The position numbers and the translations under genes were made by a program. The notes beneath the pieces were generated by a model that was not told where the DNA came from, ran no database searches, and saw only the letters and a program-made list of their open reading frames with translations. Shown here piece after piece: positions 13,791-22,017 of a stretch of 25,027 nucleotides of DNA (position 1 is the stretch's first letter; every line of letters starts with the position of its first letter). The stretch spans positions 1 through 25,027 of IMG/VR virus record IMGVR_UViG_3300018405_000479. One strand, 5' to 3'. The stretch comes from a virus.

Positions 13791-15218
13791 ACTGAAATCT
13801 CCTCCGATTAAATAATAGCCATCTGTAGGAATAAACATTTTTCTTATTTCTTTATTCTTAGATGGTATGTTTTGTAAGTTTGGATCCTTACTACTGAATC
13901 GGCCTGTTACTGCTCCATATTGATTAAATGAACCATGCAATTTACCTGTACGTTCATTTACAACTCTAGGAAGTTTTTCAACATACGTACTAAGTAATTT
14001 TTTAAGTCCTCTACATTCTAATACACTATCGACTAATTGACCATGCTCAGGGTGTAATTCTTTTATTTTTTCTAAAATACCTGCTCCAGTTCCTCGAGGA
14101 GATTTTCTATCAACAGATTTTATTTTCAATACATTGTATAACAATGTTTGCATTTGTTTAGCTGAATTGTAATTAACTCCGCCCATAATTGTATTTTTAG
14201 CTGTCTGATCTAGTTTTGAAGTATCTAAATTTCTAACAACTTGTTGAAGATTTTCATTGGCCTCTTCAAGTTTTGCAGTGTACTCTTTATACAATTTATC
14301 TGATACTTCTTTATCAATTCCAACTCCTCTATCTTCCATGCTTGCGATAACTCGTATAAGCGGAAGTTCTACATTCACAAAAAATGTTCCTGCTTCTTTC
14401 AGACCTTTTTCTTCACATGACTCTCGTTTAGGGTCTAAGAACTGTTGCTGGAATTTAGTTAATTGAGTTGTCATTAAACCATCTTTAGCTGCATATAGGT
14501 AAGCAATCTCTATTGGAATATAATTAAAAGGAACATCTGAGAATAGTTCACTAAACTTATCCGCTTCCTTTGTTGAATCTGTATTTATATATTTATTCCA
14601 AAGATACTTTAAACCGTGGTTTTCGTTTTCATTTAAGTAATGCCCACCTAACATTGTATCCCATCCTACATGTAAGTAATCAGGTAAGTCTAGCCAACGA
14701 TTAGTGGTACGTATGTCAAAATCAGCGTTGTGGAAGTACCAGTCAATATCTAGAATAGGTTTAAGGTATTCAGTCATTGTTTCATAACTAAGTTGGTCTG
14801 GTAAAACATTTCCATCTAAATCTGTATGCTTATGTGGTATATAGCAAGATTTTTTTCCATCTGTATGCAGTACGGTTCCAACTAAGTAATCATCACCTAA
14901 TATATTTAAACCTGTAGATTCTACATCTAAACTTGCATATCCGTTTTCTTTTATTTTATCAATGTATTCTGAAAGCTCTTCTTCTGTTCTTATACATAGA
15001 TAAAGATCTTCTTGTCCTTCAAAACTCTCTTTAGCTAACGCAACTATACTTGCTATTTTTTCTTTTAGTTTACTTTTTGAATCTTTGCCCGATGTTTTTC
15101 TTACTGTTTTTGTTTTCTTAGCTTTAGGACTATTTGCCTTTTTTGCTATTTTCTTGTTCAACTCTTTTGATTGCTTATCAAGTTGAGGAAGATTTCCAAA
15201 TAAAGATTTTTGCGCCAA
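13791..15218 (-). CDS. polA: DNA polymerase family A, exon 1 (exonuclease and start of polymerase)
   Basis: 476 residues from a TTG at 15218, 6 nt after AAGGAGGAG. The frame runs back to 15263 but the binding site would then be inside the gene. After a lysine-rich linker (about 15-55) comes a DEDDy 3'-5' exonuclease: SLDVESTG (Asp98, Glu100), YFHNADFDIR (about Asp168), and YAAKDGLMT (Tyr242, Asp246). No 5'-3' exonuclease domain is present. The thumb and palm follow, with AVTGRFSSKDPNLQNIPSK, and the exon ends at GGDFS, the first half of motif A. The next codon is an in-frame TAA inside the intron, so unspliced RNA gives an inactive fragment. Confidence 0.93.
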
Positions 15219-15243
15219 GTTTTTCTCCTCCTTAAAAATAATT

Positions 15244-15265
15244 AGGTGATGCCTAAGCACCACCT
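15244..15265 (-). terminator. Hairpin between ssb and polA
   Basis: AGGTGGTGC pairs with GCATCACCT (9 bp with one G-T) around TTAG, followed by AATTATTTTTAA. It starts 14 nt after the ssb stop. The T-run is delayed and broken, so it may attenuate polA transcription or protect the ssb 3' end rather than stop fully. Confidence 0.5.
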
Positions 15266-15278
15266 TTTTGTAAGTTAA

Positions 15279-15920
15279 TTAAAAAATGTCAGCGCCAGAT
15301 TTAGGCTCAGATGTGCGTCGTTTTGTAGGTTCTTCTTTTTTCTCTGATTGATTAGATTGATTAGATTGAGTTGGAGTAAATGTACCGTCTGCAATCTGTT
15401 GTAAATCTTCTAAGCTCTTATCTAAGATAAATCCATCTTCACCTACTAAGTTTTCACGTTTTGGCAAGTCGTCTAACGTTTTATTGTCTTTATCTAATGC
15501 GTATAGAAGATATTGAGTTTTCATATCTCCTGCTTTACCTTGACGCTCAATCTCAATTGGCTGGCCACATAACGTACCATAGCGATTAATAAATGAAAGT
15601 AAAGTTGGAATAAAGTTTTGTCCTCGTTCCCATACTTTAGTCTCAGAATCTCGCTTATCTACTAATTGCAAGAATACTCGAAGTTTTGGCTTGTCGCCTG
15701 ACTTACATAATGGGCAATCGCTCGTCTCCGGACATTTTACGTGTCGTCTCTTTCCGTTAATCTCTACATTGTGTACAATGTACCAATCAATGTCATCTTC
15801 GTCTCCGTGTAAGAATCGTACGACAGCAGCGTCTTTATCATCCTTCAATGAAAAGAATGAACCTCCACCGCCTTGACTCTTAAAATGTTCATAAGCATCG
15901 TTTAAACTTTTAAATCCCAT
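15279..15920 (-). CDS. Single-stranded DNA-binding protein, gp32-like
   Basis: 213 aa, ATG at 15920 after AGGAGG. It should coat single-stranded DNA at the fork. The middle holds a zinc-type site, HVKCPETSDCPLCKSGD, set within an OB-like beta region (AVVRFLHGDEDDIDWYIVHNVEI, LRVFLQLVDKRD). This is the layout of T4 gp32-type and related phage SSBs. A low-complexity Q/N/S linker (TPTQSNQSNQSEKKEEPTKRR) leads to a short end, SGADIF, resembling the acidic, Phe-ended tip through which SSBs dock partners. It lies directly upstream of the polymerase. Confidence 0.85.
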   Translation of the reverse strand: MGFKSLNDAYEHFKSQGGGGSFFSLKDDKDAAVVRFLHGDEDDIDWYIVHNVEINGKRRHVKCPETSDCPLCKSGDKPKLRVFLQLVDKRDSETKVWERGQNFIPTLLSFINRYGTLCGQPIEIERQGKAGDMKTQYLLYALDKDNKTLDDLPKRENLVGEDGFILDKSLEDLQQIADGTFTPTQSNQSNQSEKKEEPTKRRTSEPKSGADIF

Positions 15921-15955
15921 TCCTATTCCTCCTATTTGTTTTTTAATTATTTATA

Positions 15956-16126
15956 TTAAACAGTGAGATTATTCACTGTTTTGAAAAAGGTTGTAGCCAT
16001 TTTCTTAAGATCATCTGCACTTTTATTACCTGAACTTACTTTCAAAGTTTGATCTTCAACTACGAGTACAACTGCATCTCCTTTAATGACTTTAATTACA
16101 TTTTCGATCTTTTGGTTTAGTAACAC
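15956..16126 (-). CDS. Unknown 56-aa protein
   Basis: A GTG at 16126 lies 11 nt after AGGAGG. An in-frame ATT three bases earlier is a less likely start. 56 codons run to a TAA at 15958-15956. The protein alternates short strands and helices (IENVIKVIKGDAVVLVVEDQTLKV, then SADDLKKMATTFFKTVNNLTV). No family recognised. The last codons form a perfect 8-bp hairpin (AACAGTGA/TCACTGTT, 15958-15979) with a weak A/T tail, which may act on the transcript. It is the first gene after element D and precedes ssb. Confidence 0.6.
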   Translation of the reverse strand: MLLNQKIENVIKVIKGDAVVLVVEDQTLKVSSGNKSADDLKKMATTFFKTVNNLTV

Positions 16127-16160
16127 AATAATTCCACCCTCCTGTTTACCTCTTTAATTA

Positions 16161-16190
16161 ATATATAACAAGAAGGTGGAATTTTTTAAG
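16161..16190 (-). promoter_or_regulatory. Phage promoter-like element D
   Basis: Minus-strand CTTAAAAAA-N13-TTATATAT, one mismatch from the others in the first block. TG precedes the second block, like an extended -10. No hairpin. It ends 34 nt before the start of the 56-aa gene and overlaps the end of the sigma gene. Confidence 0.65.
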
Positions 16191-16782
16191 CAAAGTTTAA
16201 ATTTAATTTAGTTTTTAAACGTTTCTTCAATTGAAATATTGCTGATGGACTAACGTCAAGAGCTCTTGCTACTTCGCTATCTGTAACTTCTTGATGCTCA
16301 CTCATTACTATTTCACAGTATTTGAGTTCCGTATCTGTTAAACTATCAACCTTTTTAAGAGTTTCCATGAACTCAATTTTAGTGAAATCTGTTTCACTGG
16401 ATTGGTAAATTTCAACATCTTCGAAATCTCCTGTATTGTAATTTGCTTTTCTTTTTTGATGATTTAACATCATAGTTTCAGCATAAAGACGTCTGTTTAG
16501 GTAAGTACTGAATAACGTTTGAATTTTAGCGCCTTTTGTCTCGTCATAGACGAGCATTGCCTTATGAAGTTCTTCTAAAACAAAACTTGCCTTATCTTCG
16601 TCAGTTAAATTAAAGTACTTATTCACCTGAGTAAGTGTATAAGGATATAAATCACAAAATACTTTTGCAAATATAACAGGGTCTTCAGTTTCTTGATACT
16701 CAGCTGCTAATGAACTTATTAAGTTTGAACTAAAATTTTCTGATACGGTTAATTTTTTCATGTTTTGGTAAGTTTGTTGCAT
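16186..16782 (-). CDS. Divergent phage sigma factor
   Basis: 198 aa, ATG at 16782 after GAGGAGA. It should direct host RNA polymerase to phage promoters. A sigma region-2-like helix is seen at about 79-102, YDETKGAKIQTLFSTYLNRRLYAE, equivalent to the F-x-T-Y-x-x-x-x-(I/L)-R-x-x-(I/L) signature around -10 melting. A region-4-like helix-turn-helix is at about 168-191, DSEVARALDVSPSAIFQLKKRL, preceded by LTDTELKYCEIVM. An N-terminal helical part has no clear match. The gene has its own near-consensus host promoter, fitting early expression. The CTTAAAAAT-N13-TTATATAT elements are natural candidates for its target, but nothing in the sequence proves it. Confidence 0.8.
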   Translation of the reverse strand: MQQTYQNMKKLTVSENFSSNLISSLAAEYQETEDPVIFAKVFCDLYPYTLTQVNKYFNLTDEDKASFVLEELHKAMLVYDETKGAKIQTLFSTYLNRRLYAETMMLNHQKRKANYNTGDFEDVEIYQSSETDFTKIEFMETLKKVDSLTDTELKYCEIVMSEHQEVTDSEVARALDVSPSAIFQLKKRLKTKLNLNFA

Positions 16783-16820
16783 GGTTCACATCTCCTCAAA
16801 TGTTTTTTGTTTATACTTAT

Positions 16821-16849
16821 ATATTACTGTATAATATTATATATGTCAA
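16821..16849 (-). promoter_or_regulatory. Host sigma-A-type promoter of the sigma gene
   Basis: Minus-strand TTGACA, a 17-nt spacer, then TAATAT (16826-16821), ending 38 nt before the sigma-factor ATG. It differs from consensus only in the -10. It lies just past the primase stop. Confidence 0.75.
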
Positions 16850-16857
16850 TACTATTT

Positions 16858-17853
16858 TTAAATTAAATTATATTTAATAGAATCTAATTGAGTTTCACTC
16901 ATCATATTAACATCTTTAACACCTTGAGGAAATGATAGCCTATATATGATTTTATTTGAGCCTAATTGTTTCTTTAGTTTCTCAGTTCCTAACTCACCAG
17001 CGTTGTCATTATCTAAAGCACTTATAAACTTTCTTATAGGTAGTTTTAAAAGAAGCTTTGCTTGAGTCTCTGTTATCCTCGCTCCCATTAAAGCTACTGC
17101 TGGAATTCTTTTTGTCCATAACGTTAATGCGTCGATAGGACTTTCAGTTATATATAACTCTTTAATCCATGAAAGGTTTTTATACACTTGGTAAAGTCCG
17201 TAAACATGGTTACCTTTATTTCCGCCCTCATCATTTAAAAACTTTTTACCTTCAACGGATCGTCTTTGAATAAGTGCTAAATGGCCTTTTTCATCAAATA
17301 CTGGAAACGTTATTGAATGCGTATCCTTGTCGTAGCCAACATCGAAATATTCAATAACCTTATCAGTTAGTTTTCTTCTGTACATATAAGGATGCGTATA
17401 TCTAAAGTCATCTAAATTAACAAGAGGGCTTTCATCAAACTCAATATCGTCTTCTTCTAATTCTCTAGCCATATTTAGTTCAATAGGCTTGCGCTCTTCT
17501 ACTGCTAAGTTTACAAATTTTTGCGTTATCCATTTAAACCCTTGAATACCACCATCGTTATAACCTAAAGCATTTGATATAAACGTTGGTAAGTCTGCAG
17601 TGTAGCCACACGTAAAACAGTTGCATGTCCCTTCGCGTATGGTTCTTCCGGGTAAATCTACCTGAACAGTAGAAACACCAAGAGACGGGTGTCTCTCTTG
17701 CCCGTCCGCATGGTTTATACATGTTACCATAACATTGTTATGAGTCGGCTTTATATCTTTAAGCAACTCAATATCATTAAGCTGTAATTCTCTTTTTAAT
17801 TCACGAATAATATCTTCAACGGTTGCTAATACAGGAACGCCATTTACTTCCAC
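16858..17853 (-). CDS. dnaG: DnaG-like primase
   Basis: 331 aa from a GTG at 17853 that overlaps the helicase stop (TAGTG). AAGGAG lies 13 nt upstream, rather far, so translation may be coupled. It makes RNA primers at the fork. A zinc-ribbon-like part near the N-terminus uses Cys45, His48 and Cys77/79/82 (TCINHADG, GTCNCFTCGY). The TOPRIM domain shows LYITESPIDALTLW (Glu237), then ISALDNDNAG (Asp281, Asp283). It is shorter than bacterial DnaG and lacks a clear C-terminal helicase-binding domain. It sits directly after the helicase gene. Confidence 0.9.
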   Translation of the reverse strand: MEVNGVPVLATVEDIIRELKRELQLNDIELLKDIKPTHNNVMVTCINHADGQERHPSLGVSTVQVDLPGRTIREGTCNCFTCGYTADLPTFISNALGYNDGGIQGFKWITQKFVNLAVEERKPIELNMARELEEDDIEFDESPLVNLDDFRYTHPYMYRRKLTDKVIEYFDVGYDKDTHSITFPVFDEKGHLALIQRRSVEGKKFLNDEGGNKGNHVYGLYQVYKNLSWIKELYITESPIDALTLWTKRIPAVALMGARITETQAKLLLKLPIRKFISALDNDNAGELGTEKLKKQLGSNKIIYRLSFPQGVKDVNMMSETQLDSIKYNLI

Positions 17854-19172
17854 TAGAAAAGGTCAACTCCTTCTTGTTCAACAGGGTTGGATTCTTTTAT
17901 CTGACCTTTGTTATCTGTCTGAGCAGTAAGAAATGGCTTTACAATTCCTTTATCAAGATCCCATATCATCATTATCTCGCTGAATCTCTCTCCGTACCTG
18001 TTCTTTTTTAAACTGAATTTCATAGTAGGACCTATAGATTTTATTGTCAAAACTCTTGTAGCATTCTGTCCTATTCCATCACTTTCAGCTAAGTGTTCTA
18101 GCTCAGGTGCTTCTTCATTTGATTTATTGGCACTCTTTTTACTTGAATCACGATTTGCCTGCGCTGGTGTGAGAATTGGAATCTCGTACTTCTCTGAGGT
18201 TAAAAATAAATCCTCAGCTATATGCGTATATCTGATTCTCGTTTGTTCTCCACGCTCTGCTCTGTAATCATCCATAAGAGATAATTGATCAATACCTACA
18301 ATACCAGGATTATACTTTTCTATAAGCTGGTGAAGTTTTGGAATTGTTAATCTCTTTCCACCAATGTGCTTAGGAGTAATAACAACGAAAGGAACATCTG
18401 TACTAGATAAATTCTCGAGATAAGCGTAGTAATCATCTTTTGTTTTTGATTCCCCTAACTCATCAGAACCTTTCATCAGACCAGTTCCGCTAAATTTTCC
18501 ATGCAATGTATCAAATCTGAAACCTACGATTGTTTCTGACATCTCACCGCTGTAAAGCAAAACAGGAACTCCGGCCAGCCATGCAGATACTAAGAAAAAT
18601 AAAAGTACCCACGTTTTACCCTCGTTTGTTCGTCCTGCTATTACAATGAAATCTTCTTTTAACCATCCGTGAGTAATATCATCAAGTTCAGCAATTCCTG
18701 TCGTTATACCTAACAGGCCTTTTGATTCATTTCTAAAGTCGTACTCACTCTTTCTGTCTTGTCCGCCTTTTACAATGTCATATCCTTCTTTGTACTGACT
18801 TGCTAAACTCTTTATCTGTTCCACTTGAGCCATTAAAAACTCAACTGCTTCTTCTGAGTTATCAGTCACTTTATCTGCTAACGTATGAACAAACGGCACA
18901 AGGTGTTTATACATGTATTGTTCTTGAAGTGTTTCCACCAAGTACTTATCACTTTCAGAAACTTCAAAAAAGTCATGCTCCTTAAATCTAGATTCACTCA
19001 AAAAAGTTTCTTTGTCAGGAACATTACCATGCTCTGTATAGTGATCTAATATATAGTCAATCTCATCTCTGTAAGTTAAGAAGTAATCACTATCTATGTT
19101 ATTTTGGTTTAAAACAGATAACGATCTGGTAAGAAGTATCTTGTTTATAGTTTGAAGTTCGGCCATGCTCAT
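17853..19172 (-). CDS. dnaB: DnaB-like replicative helicase
   Basis: 439 aa, ATG at 19172 overlapping the loader stop (ATGA), with GGAGG 11 nt away. RecA-fold ATPase: Walker A GRTNEGKT (180-187), GEMSETIVGFRFD (H1a-like), Walker B IVGIDQLSLMDD, and PAQANRDS before an E-rich loop, as in DnaB family motif H3. The N-terminal 140 residues are helical, as in the DnaB collar. It ends in EEGVDLF-like acidic residues that may bind partners. It acts with the loader encoded just upstream and the primase just downstream. Confidence 0.92.
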   Translation of the reverse strand: MSMAELQTINKILLTRSLSVLNQNNIDSDYFLTYRDEIDYILDHYTEHGNVPDKETFLSESRFKEHDFFEVSESDKYLVETLQEQYMYKHLVPFVHTLADKVTDNSEEAVEFLMAQVEQIKSLASQYKEGYDIVKGGQDRKSEYDFRNESKGLLGITTGIAELDDITHGWLKEDFIVIAGRTNEGKTWVLLFFLVSAWLAGVPVLLYSGEMSETIVGFRFDTLHGKFSGTGLMKGSDELGESKTKDDYYAYLENLSSTDVPFVVITPKHIGGKRLTIPKLHQLIEKYNPGIVGIDQLSLMDDYRAERGEQTRIRYTHIAEDLFLTSEKYEIPILTPAQANRDSSKKSANKSNEEAPELEHLAESDGIGQNATRVLTIKSIGPTMKFSLKKNRYGERFSEIMMIWDLDKGIVKPFLTAQTDNKGQIKESNPVEQEGVDLF

Positions 19173-19855
19173 AAGCTATCAATCCTCCGATCAACGTCAC
19201 TTTGAAACTCAACAAGTTTTGATGAACCTATTATTCTGCTTACAATAGTCTCACCTAAATAATCTTGCTTCCTCATAGTTTCAAGTGGTATGTTAGAAGT
19301 AAAAATCTGTGATAGCATATTACTCTCTCTATGGTTTATAAACGTGTAAAGAGTCTCACGTACAAAATTAGATGGACTCTCTGTTCCAATATCATCCCAT
19401 ATTACAAGGTCTGCAGTTTTAATGTTCTGTAACATCTCTGCAAACTCGTCATTAGGATTATCAAACGAGTTCTTAAGCTGTCTAAAGAACTCAGGTACGT
19501 TCACAAATAACCCTCTGCATGTTAAGTTATTACCTAACGCAACTTTTCTAAAGTACTCATTCATAATCTTACACGCCCATGATGTTTTACCTGTACCCCT
19601 TTTTTCACTTAGTAAAAATAATCCATCACCTTTCTCTACATGATCTTGAACACTGTTTTGCCAATCACGTAAATAAAGAAAAGCATCTCTATCAGCCTCT
19701 TCAGGTACCAGCGGATTTTCATACTGATACCTTTTTGGCATGCTACTTAAATTATATATATTTTGCATTTGGATATAACCTATACAATGCTCATGGCAAT
19801 TAGTGCGCTGTTCATTGAATAGTTTACAATACGATTCTGCCTGACATCTTTGCAT
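19169..19855 (-). CDS. DnaC/DnaI-like AAA+ helicase loader
   Basis: 228 aa, ATG at 19855 after AGAGGTG. Walker A EKRGTGKTS (84-92), Walker B ADLVIWDDIGTE, a sensor-like IFTSNIPLE, and a C-terminal arginine (RIIGSSKLVEF) are typical of DnaC/DnaI loaders. Four cysteines at 4, 10, 20 and 24 (RCQAESYCKLF, NCHEHC) suggest a small zinc-binding N-terminus, as in DnaI. It should load the phage helicase at the origin. Element E lies 18 nt upstream of the start, so the loader, helicase and primase form one transcription unit. Confidence 0.9.
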   Translation of the reverse strand: MQRCQAESYCKLFNEQRTNCHEHCIGYIQMQNIYNLSSMPKRYQYENPLVPEEADRDAFLYLRDWQNSVQDHVEKGDGLFLLSEKRGTGKTSWACKIMNEYFRKVALGNNLTCRGLFVNVPEFFRQLKNSFDNPNDEFAEMLQNIKTADLVIWDDIGTESPSNFVRETLYTFINHRESNMLSQIFTSNIPLETMRKQDYLGETIVSRIIGSSKLVEFQSDVDRRIDSL

Positions 19856-19873
19856 TTAATTCACCTCTACAAA

Positions 19874-19903
19874 ACATATAACAAAAAGAGTTGAATTTTT
19901 AAG
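19874..19903 (-). promoter_or_regulatory. Phage promoter-like element E
   Basis: Minus-strand CTTAAAAAT-N13-TTATATGT with TG before the second block. It has no hairpin. It lies just after the initiator stop and ends 18 nt before the loader ATG. Confidence 0.65.
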
Positions 19904-19909
19904 CATAAA

Positions 19910-20848
19910 TTAAAATACTTCTCTTTCTGCATAATCTTTTTGAGATGTATCTACTGTGAAGTCATTCACTTTAAACTCTCGTTCTACAGGCTGAATAGTA
20001 TTCTGTGATGTTTCTACAAGTTGTTTAATAAGGCGATTATTCTTCTGTACCATGTTAAACGTTAGCTTAGGATATTGAGTAGCACTTGGACTATCTTTGT
20101 AATTTTCTAGCATTAAGTCAATATAAGCACAAACTTTATCTAAAGGTAATTCAAATCGTTTAATTAAATCTTCTCGGATAATGCTAACAGATGAATATCT
20201 ATCAAACGTTAAAGGTTCACCTAAAATAGTCTCATGCTGTTTCATGAAGTAGTAGGTATAATCTCTAAACGTAACATCTGACCAAGGTATAGATTTAGCT
20301 TTAGCATTTTTAATTTTTTCTAAAGCAATTTCTTTGTGAGAAGATTTCTTAGTTTTTTGTTTCTTGCCTGAGCTTTGCTCTTTATTCAATTTATTGAATA
20401 AAGTGTTTTTATTAGTATTGTTATTATTAGTATTATTAGGGTCCGTCTGACAAACCTGGTGTGGTCCGTCTGGCGTACCTGGTACTTGTTTTTTAACAGT
20501 TTGTTTCTTCAGTGAATCCACTGTCAGATCATGTTGCTTAGCCAATTCCGTCTTGACTTTTTCACTTACATCCATTAACTTATAGGTGTTAAGAGTTTTC
20601 ACTCCTTTTTGTTTTTTGTTTACGGTGATGTATCCTAGCTTTTCAAGATGTTTAATCGCCTTTATGACGGAAGATCTTCCGGCACCTGTTAGTTCACAGA
20701 TAAGCGATTGGCTAGGATAACATTCACCGGTTTTATTATCTGCATACATAGATAAAACCATATAGACAGCTTTGTCATATACATTTAAACGCTTGTCTTT
20801 TATAACTTCATTTTTAATAGTGGTAAAGTTCCCCTCGAGCTTTGTCAT
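19910..20848 (-). CDS. Winged-helix replication initiator (DnaD/O-like)
   Basis: 312 aa, ATG at 20848 after AAAGGAGG. The N-terminus starts MTKLEGNFTTIKNEVIKDKR, followed by a winged helix with CYPSQSLICELTGAGRSSVIKAIKHLEKLGYI, as in phage initiator HTH domains. A linker rich in N, T, K and P (about 120-175) separates it from a C-terminal helical domain that may contact the loader. The linker's DNA holds two tandem iterons, an AT-rich run and an inverted repeat (20380-20485), so the gene probably contains the origin it binds, as lambda O does. It lies immediately upstream of the loader and helicase. Confidence 0.8.
   Translation of the reverse strand: MTKLEGNFTTIKNEVIKDKRLNVYDKAVYMVLSMYADNKTGECYPSQSLICELTGAGRSSVIKAIKHLEKLGYITVNKKQKGVKTLNTYKLMDVSEKVKTELAKQHDLTVDSLKKQTVKKQVPGTPDGPHQVCQTDPNNTNNNNTNKNTLFNKLNKEQSSGKKQKTKKSSHKEIALEKIKNAKAKSIPWSDVTFRDYTYYFMKQHETILGEPLTFDRYSSVSIIREDLIKRFELPLDKVCAYIDLMLENYKDSPSATQYPKLTFNMVQKNNRLIKQLVETSQNTIQPVEREFKVNDFTVDTSQKDYAEREVF
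20380..20485. other. Candidate replication origin inside the initiator gene
   Basis: Three neighbouring parts. Two tandem 23-bp repeats at 20440-20462 and 20463-20485 start GGTCCGTCTG and share ACCTGGT, with 18 of 23 identical. They are G/C-rich in an A/T-rich gene. Next to them is a 36-nt A/T run (20404-20439) with ATTATTAG-type repeats, a likely unwinding tract. Then comes an inverted repeat with perfect 11-bp arms CTTTATTCAAT/ATTGAATAAAG and a 2-nt centre (20380-20403). The encoded protein segment is a low-complexity linker, so the DNA rather than the protein may be under selection. Confidence 0.5.
20440..20485. repeat. Two tandem 23-bp direct repeats (iteron-like)
   Basis: Copies at 20440-20462 and 20463-20485 differ at five positions, two of them at the end. 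Because 23 is not a multiple of three, the repeats are read in two frames (QVPGTPDGP and HQVCQTDP). Repeats kept in DNA but not in protein point to a DNA-level role. Confidence 0.75.
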
Positions 20849-20863
20849 TTTTTTTGTCCTCCT

Positions 20864-21118
20864 TTAATATACTTCGTAGATGCTTAGTACGTTACTGATT
20901 GAACGATATACTTGATCTACCGGTACGTTTAACTTAATTGAAATCTCCTCAGCATACTTGTACGCATCTTCTAAATCAATTTTATCATCATCTAAAATCA
21001 AATTAACTGCAATATCTAGCAGTGTAGATTTAGGGCTATCTAGCACCTTACGATCTGCAAAGATGATTGGACGCTTTCCTTCTCTTTCAACTGTAAACCC
21101 TTCATTTTCCCATGACAT
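20864..21118 (-). CDS. Unknown 84-aa acidic protein
   Basis: The ATG at 21118 (MSWENEGFTVEREGKRPIIF) lies 8 nt after GGAGG. The frame extends to 21133 but passes through that site. A short beta part is followed by helices (TLLDIAVNLILDDDKIDLEDAYKYAEE, VPVDQVYRSISNVLSIYEVY). It lies just before the initiator and after a terminator. No family recognised. A small partner of the initiator is possible but unproven. Confidence 0.7.
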   Translation of the reverse strand: MSWENEGFTVEREGKRPIIFADRKVLDSPKSTLLDIAVNLILDDDKIDLEDAYKYAEEISIKLNVPVDQVYRSISNVLSIYEVY

Positions 21119-21148
21119 TTTACATTCCTCCAATATAAATTTTTAATT

Positions 21149-21181
21149 AAAAACAAGGCGGATTTTAACCACCTTGTTTTT
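21149..21181 (-). terminator. Intrinsic terminator after 21196-21384
   Basis: Minus-strand AAAACAAGGTGG pairs with CCGCCTTGTTTT (one G-T) around a 7-nt A/T loop, followed by TAATTAAAAATTT. It lies 15 nt past the stop of the 62-aa gene. The stem is strong. Confidence 0.82.
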
Positions 21182-21195
21182 ATTATAGTACTTTA

Positions 21196-21384
21196 TTAAT
21201 CATTATTCAATTCCATAATCTGTTTTTCTACTTCGTGAATGACTGTATTCCAGGCTTTTTCTCGACCTTTCTGAATGTCATCTCCTTCGGTAAACTCTAC
21301 TTCAATACCTGAGTTAAACTTGTACCACGTACCTCGAATCTCTGCACTTGTTCCAAAACTCGCTGAAAATTTAGTTACTCGCAT
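21196..21384 (-). CDS. Unknown 62-aa protein
   Basis: ATG at 21384 after GTGAGGT, directly following the stop of the gene before it. MRVTKFSASFGTSAEIRGTWYKFNSGIEVEF looks like a curved beta-sheet, followed by a helix (GREKAWNTVIHEVEKQIMELN). Small proteins of this shape occur in replication clusters of several Firmicute phages with no known role. No motif allows a functional call. It ends the operon at the terminator at 21149-21181. Confidence 0.7.
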   Translation of the reverse strand: MRVTKFSASFGTSAEIRGTWYKFNSGIEVEFTEGDDIQKGREKAWNTVIHEVEKQIMELNND

Positions 21385-22017
21385 TTACTCAACCTCACTT
21401 TCAAATTGCTTATAGGCTTTGGCTTCAGGATGAGCATCAAATAAAAATCGCAAGGCCGTCTCACGGTCGTTTCCAGCTAATTCTAAATAACGATTAAATT
21501 GATGTTCTAAGGATAGTCGTTTAGACTCTTTTTTTCTTACTGCATATACGACCTCTAAAATTGAATCAGCGACTTCATTTCTACGCTCTTGATTCGCTTC
21601 AAAATCCTCCATTAACATTTCATACTGTTTAACAGCGTCTTCATGTTTTTTAACATCGTCTGCAATCTGGTTGTAGAATTCTTCAGTGTAGTATTTATCC
21701 GTCGATACTTCAGGTTTATTATATGATTTAAGTTCCGTTACAAACTTATAACCAAAATCACGACCGTATTCAACATCAACTAATTCCATGTTAGATACTA
21801 AGTCAAATAGAGCAAGTGCCTTGTTGTAATCTAATGTTTTAAAACCTCCGATAGAATAAACATTTACATCAGGTGCCGGAATATCCTTTTTAGGTTTCTC
21901 CGGTTCAGGCGTAAGTTTAATTCCATTCATTGCACATTCTAGATCAATATAATTTTGAATTTCGTCCTCCGTTAAGTTTAGAATCTCTTCGTCTGTTAAG
22001 TCAAAAAAGTTTTTCAT
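21385..22017 (-). CDS. Unknown 210-aa acidic protein
   Basis: An ATG at 22017 shares a base with the stop before it (TAATG), with GGGGAG 9 nt upstream. Acidic N-terminus (FFDLTDEEILNLTEDEIQNYIDLE), a proline/lysine linker (TPEPEKPKKDIPAPD), then a largely helical C-terminal part with coiled-coil character (KKHEDAVKQYEMLMEDFEANQERRNEV). No recognisable catalytic motif. It belongs to the operon starting at element F. Confidence 0.72.
   Translation of the reverse strand: MKNFFDLTDEEILNLTEDEIQNYIDLECAMNGIKLTPEPEKPKKDIPAPDVNVYSIGGFKTLDYNKALALFDLVSNMELVDVEYGRDFGYKFVTELKSYNKPEVSTDKYYTEEFYNQIADDVKKHEDAVKQYEMLMEDFEANQERRNEVADSILEVVYAVRKKESKRLSLEHQFNRYLELAGNDRETALRFLFDAHPEAKAYKQFESEVE

Noticed and set aside
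12669-15263. The polymerase looks like two genes or a frameshifted pseudogene.
   Set aside because: The break has a group I P1 helix, R and S core, terminal G and exact in-frame exon joining. An intron explains it better than decay.
20600-20625. An internal translation start in the initiator gene, after an AAAAAGGAG sequence.
   Set aside because: No ATG, GTG or TTG lies at proper spacing in frame. The GTG there abuts the purine run.
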